The position numbers and the translations under genes are program-made. A stretch of 64,000 nt of DNA, taken from assembly GCA_905221615.1 (NCBI GenBank), contig CAJNDT010005880.1, forward strand, positions 978,501-1,042,500, given 5' to 3'. Positions 39,640 to 49,640 of the stretch are shown in pieces. The notes beneath the pieces are model-generated. The model was not told the DNA's origin. It ran no database searches and saw only the letters and a program-made list of their open reading frames with translations. Positions within the stretch are counted from its first letter, which is position 1, and the number at the start of each line of letters is the position of its first letter. The DNA is from Symbiodinium sp. CCMP2592 (Eukaryota > Sar > Dinophyceae > Suessiales > Symbiodiniaceae).

Positions 39640-39716
39640 GCTCGGGGTTCGTGGGAAGAGCGTAGTCCCGAGGCTGGCTAGTCGCGGTTCAGCGAGCCCC
39701 CCGAACCGTGACCAGG
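39640..39716 (+). other. Coding-like island ending at CAG|GTTTAGGG
   Basis: One frame reads KLGVRGKSVVPRLASRGS then ASPPNRDQ. The 3' edge is a consensus-like donor whose GT comes from TTTAGGG. Family not recognised. Confidence 0.3.
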
Positions 39717-39780
39717 TTTAGGGTGTAGGATTTAGGGTTTAGGGGTTTAGGGTTTAGGGTTTTCGAATTTAGGGCTTCCC
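39717..39780. repeat. TTTAGGG tract
   Basis: Six units. Confidence 0.75.
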
Positions 39781-40077
39781 TTAAATCCTAAACTTTCCCT
39801 TAAATCCTGAACTCTCAACCCTGTAGCTCCCAAATTCTGAACCCCAAACCCTAGTTACCCTAAACCGTTGTTTCCCCTGAACCCTAAACTCTAAACCCTT
39901 ATGTCCATAAACACCATAAAAACTCGAAACCCCTAAACCCCAAACCTTAACCTGAAGTCCTGCGCACATACGGAGTGATGTACGGAGACTCCCAAAAATA
40001 ACTCCATCTGTCAGGCCAGCAGATGCTCCACCTGCCTCAGCTCAAGCTGGCGCCATGGAGGTGCATGAAATTTGCTT

Positions 40078-40170
40078 AGTAGCTGAGTAGATAGACTTTA
40101 ACCTTCTGGGGTTTATCTAATCCTACCATAATGGAAAAGGGTAGCGTTTTTTGGGCCGGGGTATGATTGT
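40078..40170. mobile_element. Family DD element
   Basis: GTAGCTGAGTAGATAGACTT then ACCATAATGGAAAAGGGTAG and TTTTTTGGGCCGGGGTA. Confidence 0.5.
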
Positions 40171-40204
40171 TGGTGTGGTTCTTATTGACAGATACCATCG
40201 CCAG

Positions 40205-40330
40205 CCCGACGTTGATGATGCTGCTGTTGTTGATGATTATGGTGATAATGATGATAATCATGATGATGGTGGTGAGGATGATGCTGGTGATGACGGAGAT
40301 GACGGTGATGGTGAAGATGGTGATGGTTAT
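40205..40330. repeat. GAT-rich low-complexity tract
   Basis: GATGATGGTGATAATGATGAT-type triplets. Acidic or histidine-rich frames through it are artefacts. Confidence 0.8.
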
Positions 40331-40487
40331 TTCTGCATATTTCTGCGGTAGGAGTAATATTCATGTTTAGTACCAGTGCGAGGGCTTTTCACTGCTGTTA
40401 GTGCCACTACTGTTCTGGCAATTGGTGTGTTCTGTGATTTGTTGTACGCAAGCGCTGTCGGTCGAAGCTCCTTCCCAGTGCACATGT

Positions 40488-40691
40488 GGGTGGTTCTCAA
40501 AATTAGGGTCCCTTTTTGGGTCCTTAGTATAATACGGCACCTACTGTTGATGGACAAAATCCTGCAATACCCATTATAAGGAATATACCATAGTTCCCAT
40601 AGATTAGAGTCCTTAGAGTCATGCAGGATGTTGTCCATCAACAGTACTTTTTCGGGTACCCAAAAAGGGACCATAATTTTAACAACCACCC
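40488..40691. mobile_element. TIR-D element, TSD ATGT, hosting a TIR-C element
   Basis: GGGTGGTTCTCAAAATTAGG pairs with CATAATTTTAACAACCACCC. ATGT at 40484-40487 and 40692-40695. The C element at 40542-40646 lies in its middle. Confidence 0.9.
40542..40646. mobile_element. TIR-C element nested in TIR-D, TA TSD
   Basis: TA|CTGTTGATGGACAAAATCC pairs with GGATGTTGTCCATCAACAG|TA. Confidence 0.9.
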
Positions 40692-40942
40692 ATGTCTCAG
40701 TTACCGTGCATTCTCCCAGAGCTTCAGTCGACAGCCGTCGTGGGTGCAGGGTGCAGGGCCTCGGGTTTCGAGTGTCGGGCCTGGTAGGGCATGTAGGACT
40801 TAGTCTCCGATGTGGGAAATCTTTGTCTCACCTTTTTTTCGCATCCTTTGAAAAAGTGCCGAAAAAACGAACAGCTAAGTGAACCCCGCACTTTCACAGC
40901 ACAGAGAGCTTGCAGCAAAACGCCCGACAGCCAGTCCACGTG

Positions 40943-41012
40943 CAGCAGCGGCGTAGGTGGATGATGACCTGGCCGCGGCCATCCAGCTGTCAATGCAAAC
41001 ACAGGCCAAGGA
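40943..41012 (+). other. Coding-like island with a ubiquitin-interacting motif
   Basis: One frame reads VDDDLAAAIQLSMQTQAK, a close match to the UIM consensus. It is homologous to 37741 at the DNA level (shared GCAGCAG and CAGCTGTC-type blocks). A TAG interrupts the frame just upstream, so an acceptor or decay must lie there. Confidence 0.4.
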
Positions 41013-41066
41013 GTTCGGGTCTTACTCTTAGTAGCTGAGTAGGTAACCTCTAACGTTTTGGTTTAT

Positions 41067-41162
41067 TGGCTGCAAACTCAACTTTTCAACCTTTGCGGTT
41101 CTTATAAAGTAGTCGATTCTGAAAGTTACAACTTTTGTTTCCCCTGGAATTTCGGCCAGCGA
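41067..41162. repeat. Family Y dispersed repeat
   Basis: CAACTTTTCAACCTTTGCGG then AAGTAGTCGATTCTGAAAGT; second copy of 6779. Confidence 0.55.
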
Positions 41163-41338
41163 GTTGGCTGCTGTATCATCTTACCGTATATTTGACAAGG
41201 TTAACGGCTACTCGGCCTCTAAGTACTTACTCAGGCGTTGAATTTCAGTTAAGCCCAGAACCCAAAATCCTTCTGGACCCCCACTCCGATGCTTCTTCAA
41301 TTTGCCCCAATATTCGGAGGGTTTAGGGTTTAGGGCCA

Positions 41339-41446
41339 TACAGGGAACTCCAGAAAGTTGGAATATGGTTTCATGGTAGGATGCCCCTATACTTTACCAT
41401 AGAAGGGTTAGGATAATCATATTCCAACTTTCTGGCTTTTACCTTA
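41339..41446. mobile_element. TIR-K element
   Basis: TACAGGGAACTCCAGAAAGT pairs with ACTTTCTGGCTTTTACCTTA. Confidence 0.8.
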
Positions 41447-41451
41447 TTCTA

Positions 41452-41560
41452 CAACCTGGAGTAGGCCCTTATTCCCTTTTTTTAGGGTTCAGGTCCCCTT
41501 ATAAGCCCCTTTAAAGCAAAAAGGGCATCCTTTTTGTTCCTAGGTTACTCTTGGGTCTAG
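41452..41560. mobile_element. TIR-F element with 7-bp TSD
   Basis: CAACCTGGAGTAGGCCC pairs with GGTTACTCTTGGGTCTAG. TATTCTA at 41445-41451 and 41561-41567. It sits directly against TIR-K. Confidence 0.85.
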
Positions 41561-42308
41561 TATTCTAGCCGCGATTACGGGACCCAAGAGCAATGCCGTG
41601 GGTCTTGGGTGGAATTGAGTGGGGCTACCAGCTCGGAGCAACGTCCACACCCGTTATACGGTTTAGGGGTTAGGGTTTAGGGTTGAGGGTTTAGGGTTTA
41701 GGGTTTAGGGAGCCCCCTGTAAATTCATAAATGCCTTTTCGTTAATATCATTTTTGCCCGCCTGTTTATAGACCCAGCCAGACCTTTGGAAACCGTACAA
41801 TAAAAAACGTGTTGTCAGTTGTCAGCCCCAAATCCTATAAGCCCTATACTATAGACCCTTTCAGCCATGTAAACCCTAAGCCCCCAAAAGCACATGCAAA
41901 CCCTAAGTCTTACACCGCCCCTTTGACAGTATACCTTAAACCAAACTCAACAGTCTTGATCTTCGACCTTCGGGATAGTGGAGTCTTTCTCAAAATCCTA
42001 AAGCTGTACAGAAGCCTGTTCTGAAACCCAATAGAAGACATCATAAGTTATAACCTGCATAGAAACCCTGTATAAGCTCCATCAAGCCCCATAGAACCTC
42101 TATATAAAGCCCAAAACTGTGAACCGCACACCCTACACCCTAAACCTTAAGTTGTAATCCCTAGACTTTACACAAAGAACCCTTAAACGTTAAATTGTAA
42201 TCCTTAAACTTTACAAGAAATCCCGAAACCTTAAATCTTAATCTTAATCTAAACCCTACCCAGAAATCCCTAAACCTTAAGTTGTAACCCTTAAACCCTA
42301 CCCAAATA
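41561..42308. other. Intergenic with CCCTAAA-like sequence
   Basis: TTTAGGG tract at 41660-41710, then degenerate CCCTAAA/CTTTACAAG sequence. No gene. Confidence 0.35.
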
Positions 42309-42373
42309 TGCGAAGAGAGAGCCTGGAGAGGCGGCAGCGCCGCCACAGCCTCCAAAGGCCGAGCCAGAGCACG
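42309..42373 (+). other. Coding-like island, Pro/Ala/Glu-rich
   Basis: One frame reads KREPGEAAAPPQPPKAEPEH. Abrupt rise in GC against its surroundings. Abuts TIR-B. Family not recognised. Confidence 0.25.
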
Positions 42374-42379
42374 TTTTTC

Positions 42380-42907
42380 CAGAGACTCCAATATCCTTTA
42401 GGACGCCCAGTAGTACCCTTATATACTCCCTTTTTGTAGTCCTAGGTTCCCTTTAAAGTTACCCAATACCAAAAAGGGAGCTCTTTTATTCCTAGGTTAC
42501 TGGGCATCCTAGCCTTTAATTAAGGAATAATCCTTAGGGCTCTTCAGGGTTCTTAAAGGGTTCCCTGCAGGGGTCTATAAAGGGTTCCTAAGGGTTTCTT
42601 ACTTTTCCTTAAGGGTTCCTTAAAGGGTTCCGTAAAGGGATCTATAAGGGTTCTATAAGCGATTTAAGGAATGTTCCTCAAATCATGATAATTAAGGAAG
42701 ACCTGGGGTCCTTTAAGAAGTCGTAAAGGGATCTCGGAATATCTTTTAGGGCTCCTTTCAGGGATCCCATAAGGGGTCCATAGCGTTTAGGGGTCAGGAA
42801 GACCGATTCTAATTTCCCCTAATTGAGGAATATCCCTAAAATCATATCAGGGGTCCGACCATATTTCAAGGCATATTCTTTACTTAAGGGATATTGGAGT
42901 CTCTGGG
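42380..42907. mobile_element. TIR-B, greatly enlarged and hosting TIR-G
   Basis: The left end CCAGAGACTCCAATATCC and right end GGGATATTGGAGTCTCTGG are B termini 500 bp apart. Between them lie the G element, AAGGGTTCCTTAAAGGG-type repeats and a second B interior (42815-42890), so two B copies may be fused. Confidence 0.65.
42399..42512. mobile_element. TIR-G element nested in TIR-B
   Basis: TAGGACGCCCAGTAGTACCC pairs with GGTTACTGGGCATCCTA. CCTTT occurs just before and just after, matching a 5-bp duplicate of the B interior. Confidence 0.8.
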
Positions 42908-43076
42908 TTTGTTGGGGAAGGGAATGGGGGGAAGGAGGAGGTGGAACTTTATAAGGTGCCTGTTTTACGGTTTGCGGTTTAGGGGTATTGGGTTTTGCTG
43001 GGTTTGTTAAAACCCGACAACCCTATGCCTGAATTCTTGAATATAAAACCTTTGAATCCCTGATCCCTGAACCGCC

Positions 43077-43216
43077 TACTTGGAGGGCCAGGCGACTTAG
43101 TAAGTAGGTAGTAGATAAGTAGACTTATAAGTACCCTAAAAGGCATCTTCATTAGTATTATGATACTTATAAGGCTATAGAATAACTACTTACTAAGTCC
43201 CCCGACCCGCCAAGCA
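43077..43216. mobile_element. TIR-A2 element
   Basis: TACTTGGAGGGCCAGGCGAC pairs with GTCCCCCGACCCGCCAAGCA. Confidence 0.8.
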
Positions 43217-43266
43217 ACCCCCCGAGCCCTAAACCGCTTCAGCCCGATACCCTAACAACCCCCTTA

Positions 43267-43400
43267 ACTAGGGACCCGAAAAGCACATAAGCATAAACAT
43301 TTTATGGAGATATCCCTACCTTATTGGCCTTCCTTTTAAGGAGGTTTATATGGGATATCCCTACTCTTATTTTTGCTTGTGTGCTTTTTGGTGCCCTACT
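43267..43400. mobile_element. TIR-M element
   Basis: CTAGGGACCCGAAAAGCACAT pairs with TGTGTGCTTTTTGGTGCCCTA. Confidence 0.75.
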
Positions 43401-43516
43401 TATTCCCCTGCAGCCCCGATGCTGTAGCCTCGGTCTCGGATCCCGGCCTGAAGGACGGCTCGAGTGTGCAGCGCGAGACCCGGGGTGTGAGCAATGCAGC
43501 TTTTAAGGGTCTACCG

Positions 43517-43609
43517 TACCTGAACCCCAAGTAACCTACTTCTTTTAAGGACTTCTTAAGAAATCATATTAGGGAACCCTAAAAAGGTAGGTTCCTTAGG
43601 GTCCAGGTA
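43517..43609. mobile_element. TIR-I element
   Basis: TACCTGAACCCCAAGTAACC pairs with GGTTCCTTAGGGTCCAGGTA. Confidence 0.8.
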
Positions 43610-43848
43610 GGATTTAGGGCTTAGGATCCAGGGCTTTTAAGTGGTTGATAGGGTGGCGTTTGCAAGGTGTTCGAGGCTTTTTCAAAAGGGCCTTAGGGGC
43701 TTAAGCATTTAGCGTTTTGATTGTGTAGAGTTACTAGGGCTCAGCATTTGGGCTCTCAAGGCTATACTACTTTAGCAAGCAAGGTTTGGCCTGTTGAAGA
43801 AAGGTCTGAGCAGTTGGTGCTAGCATCCCCCAGGCCCGATATATTGTA

Positions 43849-43963
43849 CAAGGTATCGATTTAGGATAGCTCGTAATTTCCCGCATGGTTCTGATTGAAT
43901 ATATAGAGCTGTAAGTAAAAAGTATGATGTTGCGGACTGTTGAAAATCGACACCTAGTATAGA
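43849..43963. mobile_element. Family BB foldback element
   Basis: AGGTATCGATTTAGGATAG is matched by CTGTTGAAAATCGACACCT. A shorter copy is at 54428-54485. Confidence 0.5.
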
Positions 43964-44399
43964 GCATTAGTGATTTGGATGGTGAGATTGTCGGGTTCAC
44001 AAGATGTAGTATTGGAGTGGTTTTGCGGCTTCGTGGCTTCAGCATCGTGGGTGTAGGGCTTAGGCACCAAGAAGATGTAAGTCCCGGATAGAAGGTAAGT
44101 AGGGTGTAGGGTCGAGGGTTTGGGGTATAGCGGTGAGGGTCTGGGGTTTAGGGTTGGGGCGGCCGAAAGTTTGCGTTTCGCGGTGACATTTGGCTCGCAA
44201 AGGTAGAGGGTTTAGATTTATGCCGGAGAGCCCTATAGAGTGCCCTAGTCTCTTGTGAGAAGTGTTGCGGAGCAAACCTTTTACTGTGTGCTCCTCCTTC
44301 AGTGTAGACTAGTAAACCCAAATGGTTATTGAAAACAATGGGTCTAAGGGCTTGATAGTAACCCCTAAACTCCCAAAGCTTAAACCCTAGGTAGGAGCA

Positions 44400-44870
44400 T
44401 CCATGCCCGAACCGTAATGTGGTCCACATGTCCTTGCCTGAACCGTAAGAAGATCCACTCCGACCCATCCGGCTGCCAGCACCCGAACCGTAGTATCTGG
44501 TCGACTCGGACCCCATCTGATTACCAGCGCATCAGGGAATTTAGTGCGATCCGACCCCATCCGACTACCAGCACATCCACTCCGACCTCATCCGAATACC
44601 AGCGCATCCGTATCCGACCTGTAACAGCATCCACTCCGATCCCATCCCGAACCGTAACAATTAACGTCCACTCCGACCCCATCCGATTACCAGGGAACCC
44701 ATGCCCGTACCGCAATAACGTCCACTGCGACCCCATCCAAGTACCAGCACATCCATGCACGAACCGCAATCGCGTCCACTCCGACCCCTTTTCACTACCG
44801 GAGTTTCCATGCCATGCCCGAATCTTGATAATGTCTACTCCGACACCATCCGATTAATAGTGCATCAATG
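44400..44870. repeat. Minisatellite of about 55-66 bp units
   Basis: GTCCACTCCGACCCCATCCG, then ATTACCAGCACATCC and ATGCCCGAACCGTAATAA recur about eight times with drift. The 146-codon frame through it looks like a by-product. Confidence 0.8.
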
Positions 44871-44929
44871 AGATATGAAACTCTGTCTTTCTATAAATAT
44901 TACGCATACATGCGCATACATACATACGT

Positions 44930-44931
<2 letters not shown>

Positions 44932-44980
<49 letters not shown>

Positions 44981-45035
44981 TACACATGTATTTATACATG
45001 GTATATGTATATACATATACATATATATGTGTATA

Positions 45036-45116
<81 letters not shown>

Positions 45117-45121
45117 GTATT

Positions 45122-45152
<31 letters not shown>

Positions 45153-45240
45153 GTATATGTATACTATGTATGTGTGTATGCATATATGTATAATATATAG
45201 AGCATATATATATATATATATTTATAGATACACACATGTA
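44932..45240. repeat. (CAGA)n followed by (TA)n/(GTATA)n microsatellite
   Basis: Twelve CAGA units, then about 230 bp of ATATATGTATATAT. The long Tyr/Ile frames here are artefacts. Confidence 0.95.
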
Positions 45241-45771
45241 TTTGTTTACATATGCGGAGACCATTACCGTTGCTGTGCTGCAACAGAGGCTGCGACAGCA
45301 ACTGCGGTTATGACTACGTAGTGACTAGGACGGAGGCGAGGAGCACTAGGATGACCACGGTTGAGGCTTTGGGGTTTAGTGAAGTTTAGGGGTTTCAGGA
45401 CGAAGGACGAAGACGAAGAAGGCGCCGACGACGTTAACCCCTGGATGCCTATGCTGCAATGTGTGTGTGCATATATATATATGCATATACATCAGACTCA
45501 GAATAATCCACAACAGACTAGCAGCGACACAGCAGCAAGCATCTTGATGATTGCTCGCACCTGAAGTCCAATCGCTGTTGTGTTTTCTCGGGAGGCCGAA
45601 AAGAAGCACAGCAACCAAACGCGGTCCTGTCGAGCAACCGTCGCAAGTCGTTTTCAGTAGCGTTTACACATGACGAGAATGACATTAACTTAAGACTTGC
45701 TTGTGCCGCCCAACACTCCACAGCCCCTCGCGTTTGACATGTTGGCCATGGATTGAACCGAAGTCTCCATC
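45241..45771. other. Upstream region of the intact UBL-RCC1 gene
   Basis: No TATA-like or other element I can name. The 30 bp before the ATG resemble those before 34591 (CCGAAGTCTCCATC against CCAAAGCGGAGTCTTTCTC). A two-codon ATG frame at 45748 precedes the start. Confidence 0.4.
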
Positions 45772-47390
45772 ATGTCACGGACCTTTGAGGTGAGCCTCAT
45801 AAGCGGCAAGGCTGTTTCGCTGCAAACGCACGAGGACGAATCCGTGGAGTCACTGAGGGTGCGTGCACAGAGAGCCCTAGGAGTTGGCAAAGGTCGACTC
45901 TTGAACTCCGCCGGAAGCGTTCCTGGGTTCTTGTTAAGGAGTTCAATTTAAGTTACCATAATTATATTCACTATACATCCCTACTATGATTACTTAAGTT
46001 AAACTCCCTAACAAGAAGTATAGTAAAGATAATGGGTTCTTTATTATGGTAACTTAAATTAAATTCCTTAACGAGAACCCAGGTTCTTGATGGAAGAGCC
46101 CCGATAAAGAAGGCCAAGATGCAGGCTAGGGAGGCGCTAACATTGCAAGTTCGACGAGTCGAGATTCAAGCAACCGAGACGGCCTTTGCTGCGATCCTGG
46201 GGGATGGCAGCGTCATGACCTGGGGAAGTGCAGAGAATGGTGGTGACAGCAGTAGCGTTCGAGATCAGCTGAAGAGTGTGCAACAGATTCAAGCAAATGG
46301 TGAGGCTTTTGCTGCGATCCTGACTGATGGCTCCGTCGTGACCTGGGGCGATGCTGACGATGGTGGTGACAGCAGTGCTGTGCAGGATCAGCTGAAGAAT
46401 GTGCAGCAGATTCACGCAACTGGAAGGGCCTTTGCTGCGATCCTTGCTGATGGCTCCGTGGTGAGCTGGGGCAGGGCCCACGCCGGTGCGGACAGCAGTA
46501 ATGTGCGAGATCAGCTGAAGCATGTGCGGCATATTCAAACAACTTTCTTTGCCTTTGCTGCGATCCTTGGTGACGGCTCCGTCGTGAGCTGCGGCTGCCA
46601 TCCTATTGTCAACGGCCGTGGTGACATCACAGCTGGGCGAGATCAGCTGAAGAATGTGCAGCAGATTCAAGCAACTTCGGCAGCCTTTGCTGCGATCCTG
46701 CGGGATGGCTCGGTTGTGACCTGGGGAAGTGCTGACAGCGGTGGTGACTGCAGTGCTGTGCAAGATCAGCTGAAGAATGTGCAACAGATTCAAGCAACCC
46801 AGAACGCCTTTGCTGCGATCCTGGAAGGTGGCTTTGTCGTGACCTGGGGCGATGCTGAATTCGGTGGTGACAGCAGTACTGTGCGACATCAGCTGGAGAA
46901 TGTGCAGCAGATTCAAGCAGCTCGCTATGCCTTTGCTGCAATCATTGTTGATGGCTCCGTCGTGACCTGGGGCAGTTCTAACAGTGGTGGTGACAGCACT
47001 GCTGTGCAGGATTGTCTGAAAAATGTGCAGCAGGTTCAAGGGAATGATGAGGCCTTTGCTGCGATCCTTGCTGATGGTTCCGTCGTGACCTGGGGCTATG
47101 CCCGCTGCGGTGGTGACACCAGTGCTGTGCGAGATGGGTTGAAGAATGTGCAGCAGATTCAAGGAACTAAGGCAGCCTTTGCTGCGATCCTGCGGGATGG
47201 CTCGGTTGTGACCTGGGGCAGTGCTGACAGCGGTGGTGACTGCAGTGCTGTGCAAGATCAGCTGAAGAATGTGCAGCAGATTCAAGCAACCAGCCGGGCC
47301 TTTGCTGCGATCCTGGAAGATGGCTCTGTTGTGACCTGGGGCGATGCTGACGCAGGTGGCGACAACAGTGTTGTGCGAGATCAGGTGTAA
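45772..47390 (+). CDS. UBL-RCC1 repeat protein (484 aa, one intron 45919-46082)
   Basis: Exons are 45772-45918 (49 codons) and 46083-47390. The protein begins with a ubiquitin-like fold (residues about 3-73: FEVSLISGKAVSLQTHEDES, LRVRAQRALGVGKGRLLNS, VLDGRAPIKKAKMQ, ALTLQV), followed by ten RCC1-type repeats of about 41 residues (AFAAIL-DGSVVTWG, GGDSSAV-DQLKNVQQIQAT). Canonical RCC1 has seven longer blades, so this is a short-repeat relative. Repeat 4 is irregular (SCGCHPIVNGRGDI) and repeats 5 and 9 are nearly identical. Removing the 164-bp GT-AG intron restores frame exactly (phase 0), and the joined region aligns with the intronless paralogue at 34591. Function is inferred only: UBL domains dock to ubiquitin machinery and RCC1 blades bind proteins. 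A 436-codon antisense frame over it is a repeat shadow. Confidence 0.85.
45919..46082 (+). mobile_element. TIR element acting as a GT-AG intron (introner)
   Basis: CTGGGTTCTTGTTAAGG at 45923 is inverted at the right end as CCTTAACGAGAACCCAG (16 of 17 pairs). GTTC is duplicated at 45919-45922 and 46083-46086. GT comes from the left duplicate and AG from the element's last two bases, so excision removes element plus one duplicate and restores the frame. The left arm can also pair with an internal copy at about 45990-46017 (TACTTAAGTTAAACTCCCTA), giving three arms. Splicing is inferred from frame, termini and the empty paralogue. Confidence 0.85.
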
Positions 47391-48120
47391 CGCACCTACG
47401 AGCAGCAAGCAAAATGGTTCGATATGAGCTGTTCGGCATTTTCCCAAGTGTTATCCTGGTAGTCCTTAAATACCCTCATCAATAAAGCTCTGATCCTAGA
47501 ACATATCCAGATAAAGATCTCAAACCTGCCGACAAAATCTGGCCGGAGCCTTTCACCACGCCACCTTTAACAACCCTAAACCCTAAACCCTAAAACCCGA
47601 AACCCTAAACCCTAAACCCTCAACTAGAGAGCGAGCGTCCGGAAAGCGTTTAAAGTTTAGAGCAGCAAGGTAACACCCAACATCGTCTTACCATGTATCC
47701 AGCCTATGCCATACATCAGCCAGTAATGTAGGTGTCGGATGATCAGTAGGATCCCCTTGTAGCCCCTGTACGTCTAAAATACGATAAAGATCCAGTAGGA
47801 CCTAAGCTGATGGTTGTTATAACCGCCTTCGGAACACCCTTGTAGAGCCCTACAGCTCCGCACAGAAACCTCATCCAAAAGTCAAAAAAGCCCTTAAGAA
47901 CCCTGTTAAGGCCCTAACGCTCTAGACCCTATATTTGCCGAGCCCTGAATACCAGCATGCTGCACAAAAAAACCTGCTGAATCCCTAAACCCTAAGTAGA
48001 ACCCTTGCAGAAACCAGAACTGTGCATCCATCTAAGCCAAAGCCCAAAATCAAAAGAACACAGGGTTTAGGGTTGAGGGTTCCTCAATATAGAACAAATT
48101 AAGCAAGAGCATGTACAACC
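47391..48120. other. Intergenic with CCCTAAA tract at 47570-47625
   Basis: No element or gene recognised. TTTAG then AGCAGCAAGGTAAC near 47652 resembles the start of the UIM islands but is too short. Confidence 0.35.
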
Positions 48121-48245
48121 TTACTCAGAGGCTCAAGGGACTTACTTAGTAAGTTGTAAGTAAGGTTGTAAATGGTTTCAATAGGCCCAGTTAGGGCAGT
48201 TGCAACCCCAACTATAACCTACATACTCAGTCGCCGGAGTCACCC
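48121..48245. mobile_element. Decayed TIR-A element
   Basis: TTACTCAGAGGCTCAAGGGAC then ACCCCAACTATAACCTACAT; the right terminus is degraded. Confidence 0.5.
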
Positions 48246-48399
48246 GCCTGGGGGCTGACATGGGCGCATTGATCATCAGAATCCGGTTTATCATATTGTA
48301 GTTACCCAGTCAAGTGCCTTCTAACCCTTAGCCCTGACAACCCTAAACACCCTAAGCGGCCCTAAACCCGAAGTAGTAAATCCAATTATGTATAGAACC

Positions 48400-48482
48400 G
48401 TAACCCCTAAACTCTAAACCTGAAACCCTGAACCCCTAAACCCTAAACCCCCAAACCCTAACCCCTAAACTCTAAACCCTTG
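48400..48482. repeat. CCCTAAA tract
   Basis: CCCTAAACCCCTAAACTC units. Confidence 0.7.
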
Positions 48483-48486
48483 ACCT

Positions 48487-48615
48487 ATGATCCTCCAATC
48501 AAGGAAGGAGCAAATGAGCCTTAAAAGTAGGGGCCCTATACCCATATACTATGAATCCCTATATGGTATATGAACCTTAAGCCCTTTTAGGGTTAATTTC
48601 GTCCTTAAAGTCAAG
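48487..48615. mobile_element. Family AA element, inverted
   Basis: GGAAGGAGCAAATGAGCCTT then CCCATATACTATGAATCCC, ATGGTATATGAACCTTAAGC and ATTTCGTCCTTAAAG. The most complete copy of the host family at 2905-3710. Confidence 0.65.
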
Positions 48616-48653
48616 GAACACTACCCTAAACCCTAAACCCTGAACCGCCAGTC

Positions 48654-48738
48654 AAGGAAGGAGCATCCACCAGTGGACAAAGCGGCTCTGCAGCTTCGGG
48701 TCAAGGCCACGCTTGCGCAGAAACCCATGGGGTGTCAG
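48654..48738 (+). other. Coding-like island
   Basis: One frame reads KEHPPVDKAALQLRVKATLA then QKPMGCQ; another frame is also open. The right edge is GTCAG|GTTTTAGGG. Family not recognised. Confidence 0.3.
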
Positions 48739-48754
48739 GTTTTAGGGTTTACAG

Positions 48755-48864
48755 TACAGTAGAAGCCCAAAAGTTGGAAACCCCAAAGCCTCAATCCTTA
48801 AGAGTAATGGGGTCCCGGCACTATTTGGCCTTAATCCGGTTTCCAACTTTATGGGGTTTACTGT
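48755..48864. mobile_element. TIR-W element
   Basis: TACAGTAGAAGCCCAAAAGT pairs with CAACTTTATGGGGTTTACTGTA. Confidence 0.8.
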
Positions 48865-49254
48865 AGGGTGCATAGGGCTTTAGGGACTTAGAGTTTAGGG
48901 TTTTAGGGCTTTTCCCTTTCAGAGTTTAGGATTTAGGATTGTGTTGGGTTTTGAGGAGTTTGTCAGGCTTCTGGTGAGAGTTGCATATGGTTTTTGTGAG
49001 GGCTTTGTGAGTAAGGAGGGGTTCTTTGTTGCACAAAGGTTTATATTAGCCTGGTATGCGGTTCTATGCGAACGCTGTACGGTTTTTGTTGAGCTTTGAA
49101 ACGTCCGGAGGGGAAGGGTTCTACAAGCTGTACAAGGGTGCCAGAGGGTGTATTTAAGGGTTTGGGCTTAGTGCTGGTGGGGATAGCGGCTGTGCTTCTC
49201 AGTGTGACATTCTTGAGCAACCGCGTTGCTTCCAATGCGTATGCGGATGTTTAG
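48865..49254. other. Intergenic, nothing recognised
   Basis: G-rich telomere-like start, then mixed sequence. No gene. Confidence 0.3.
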
Positions 49255-49372
49255 ACCCAGACAGCCCCATACTATTTACTTAAGGCGTATAGCAAAATCA
49301 TAATGTTAATATGGAGTCCCCCATACTTTAAGCTACATCCCTCAAATGAGGGGTATTGGATGCTTTTTGAAG
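49255..49372. mobile_element. O-type element, decayed
   Basis: CAGACAGCCCCATACTATTTA then ACATCCCTCAAATGAGGGGTATTGG. Confidence 0.45.
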
Positions 49373-49571
49373 GCTTCTTGCAGTATCCGGCTTGTGGAGT
49401 TAATTTGCTGGTGCTTTCTAGCTTCGGACATTTCCAAGCTGCCCATCAGAGCTGTGTTGAAACCGTGCAACACCCTATAGCTAATAATGCTCTAAAGCTA
49501 TCCTATATTATCCCCCTTTTTAATCCTTATACCGACGATGGTTAAGATTCAAAAGTGCCCTAACTAGGGCT

Positions 49572-49640
49572 ATCCAAACTCTAACCTTACTTATAAGCTG
49601 ACGTACTAGTAGCTACAAACTCCCATGAGCCTTTGAGTAG
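49572..49640. mobile_element. TIR-A right-half remnant
   Basis: CTAACCTTACTTATAAGCTG and CTCCCATGAGCCTTTGAGTAG. Confidence 0.5.

Noticed and set aside
44417..44857. Pro/Thr-rich secreted protein from the 44.4-kb frame
   Set aside because: The frame follows a drifting minisatellite with variable unit length that breaks phase.
45005..45321. 148-codon Tyr/Ile-rich frames
   Set aside because: Translation of TA/GTATA microsatellite.
46137..47447. 436-codon minus-strand open frame over the UBL-RCC1 gene
   Set aside because: A shadow produced by the regular codon composition of the RCC1-type repeats; the sense frame has the conserved repeat residues.
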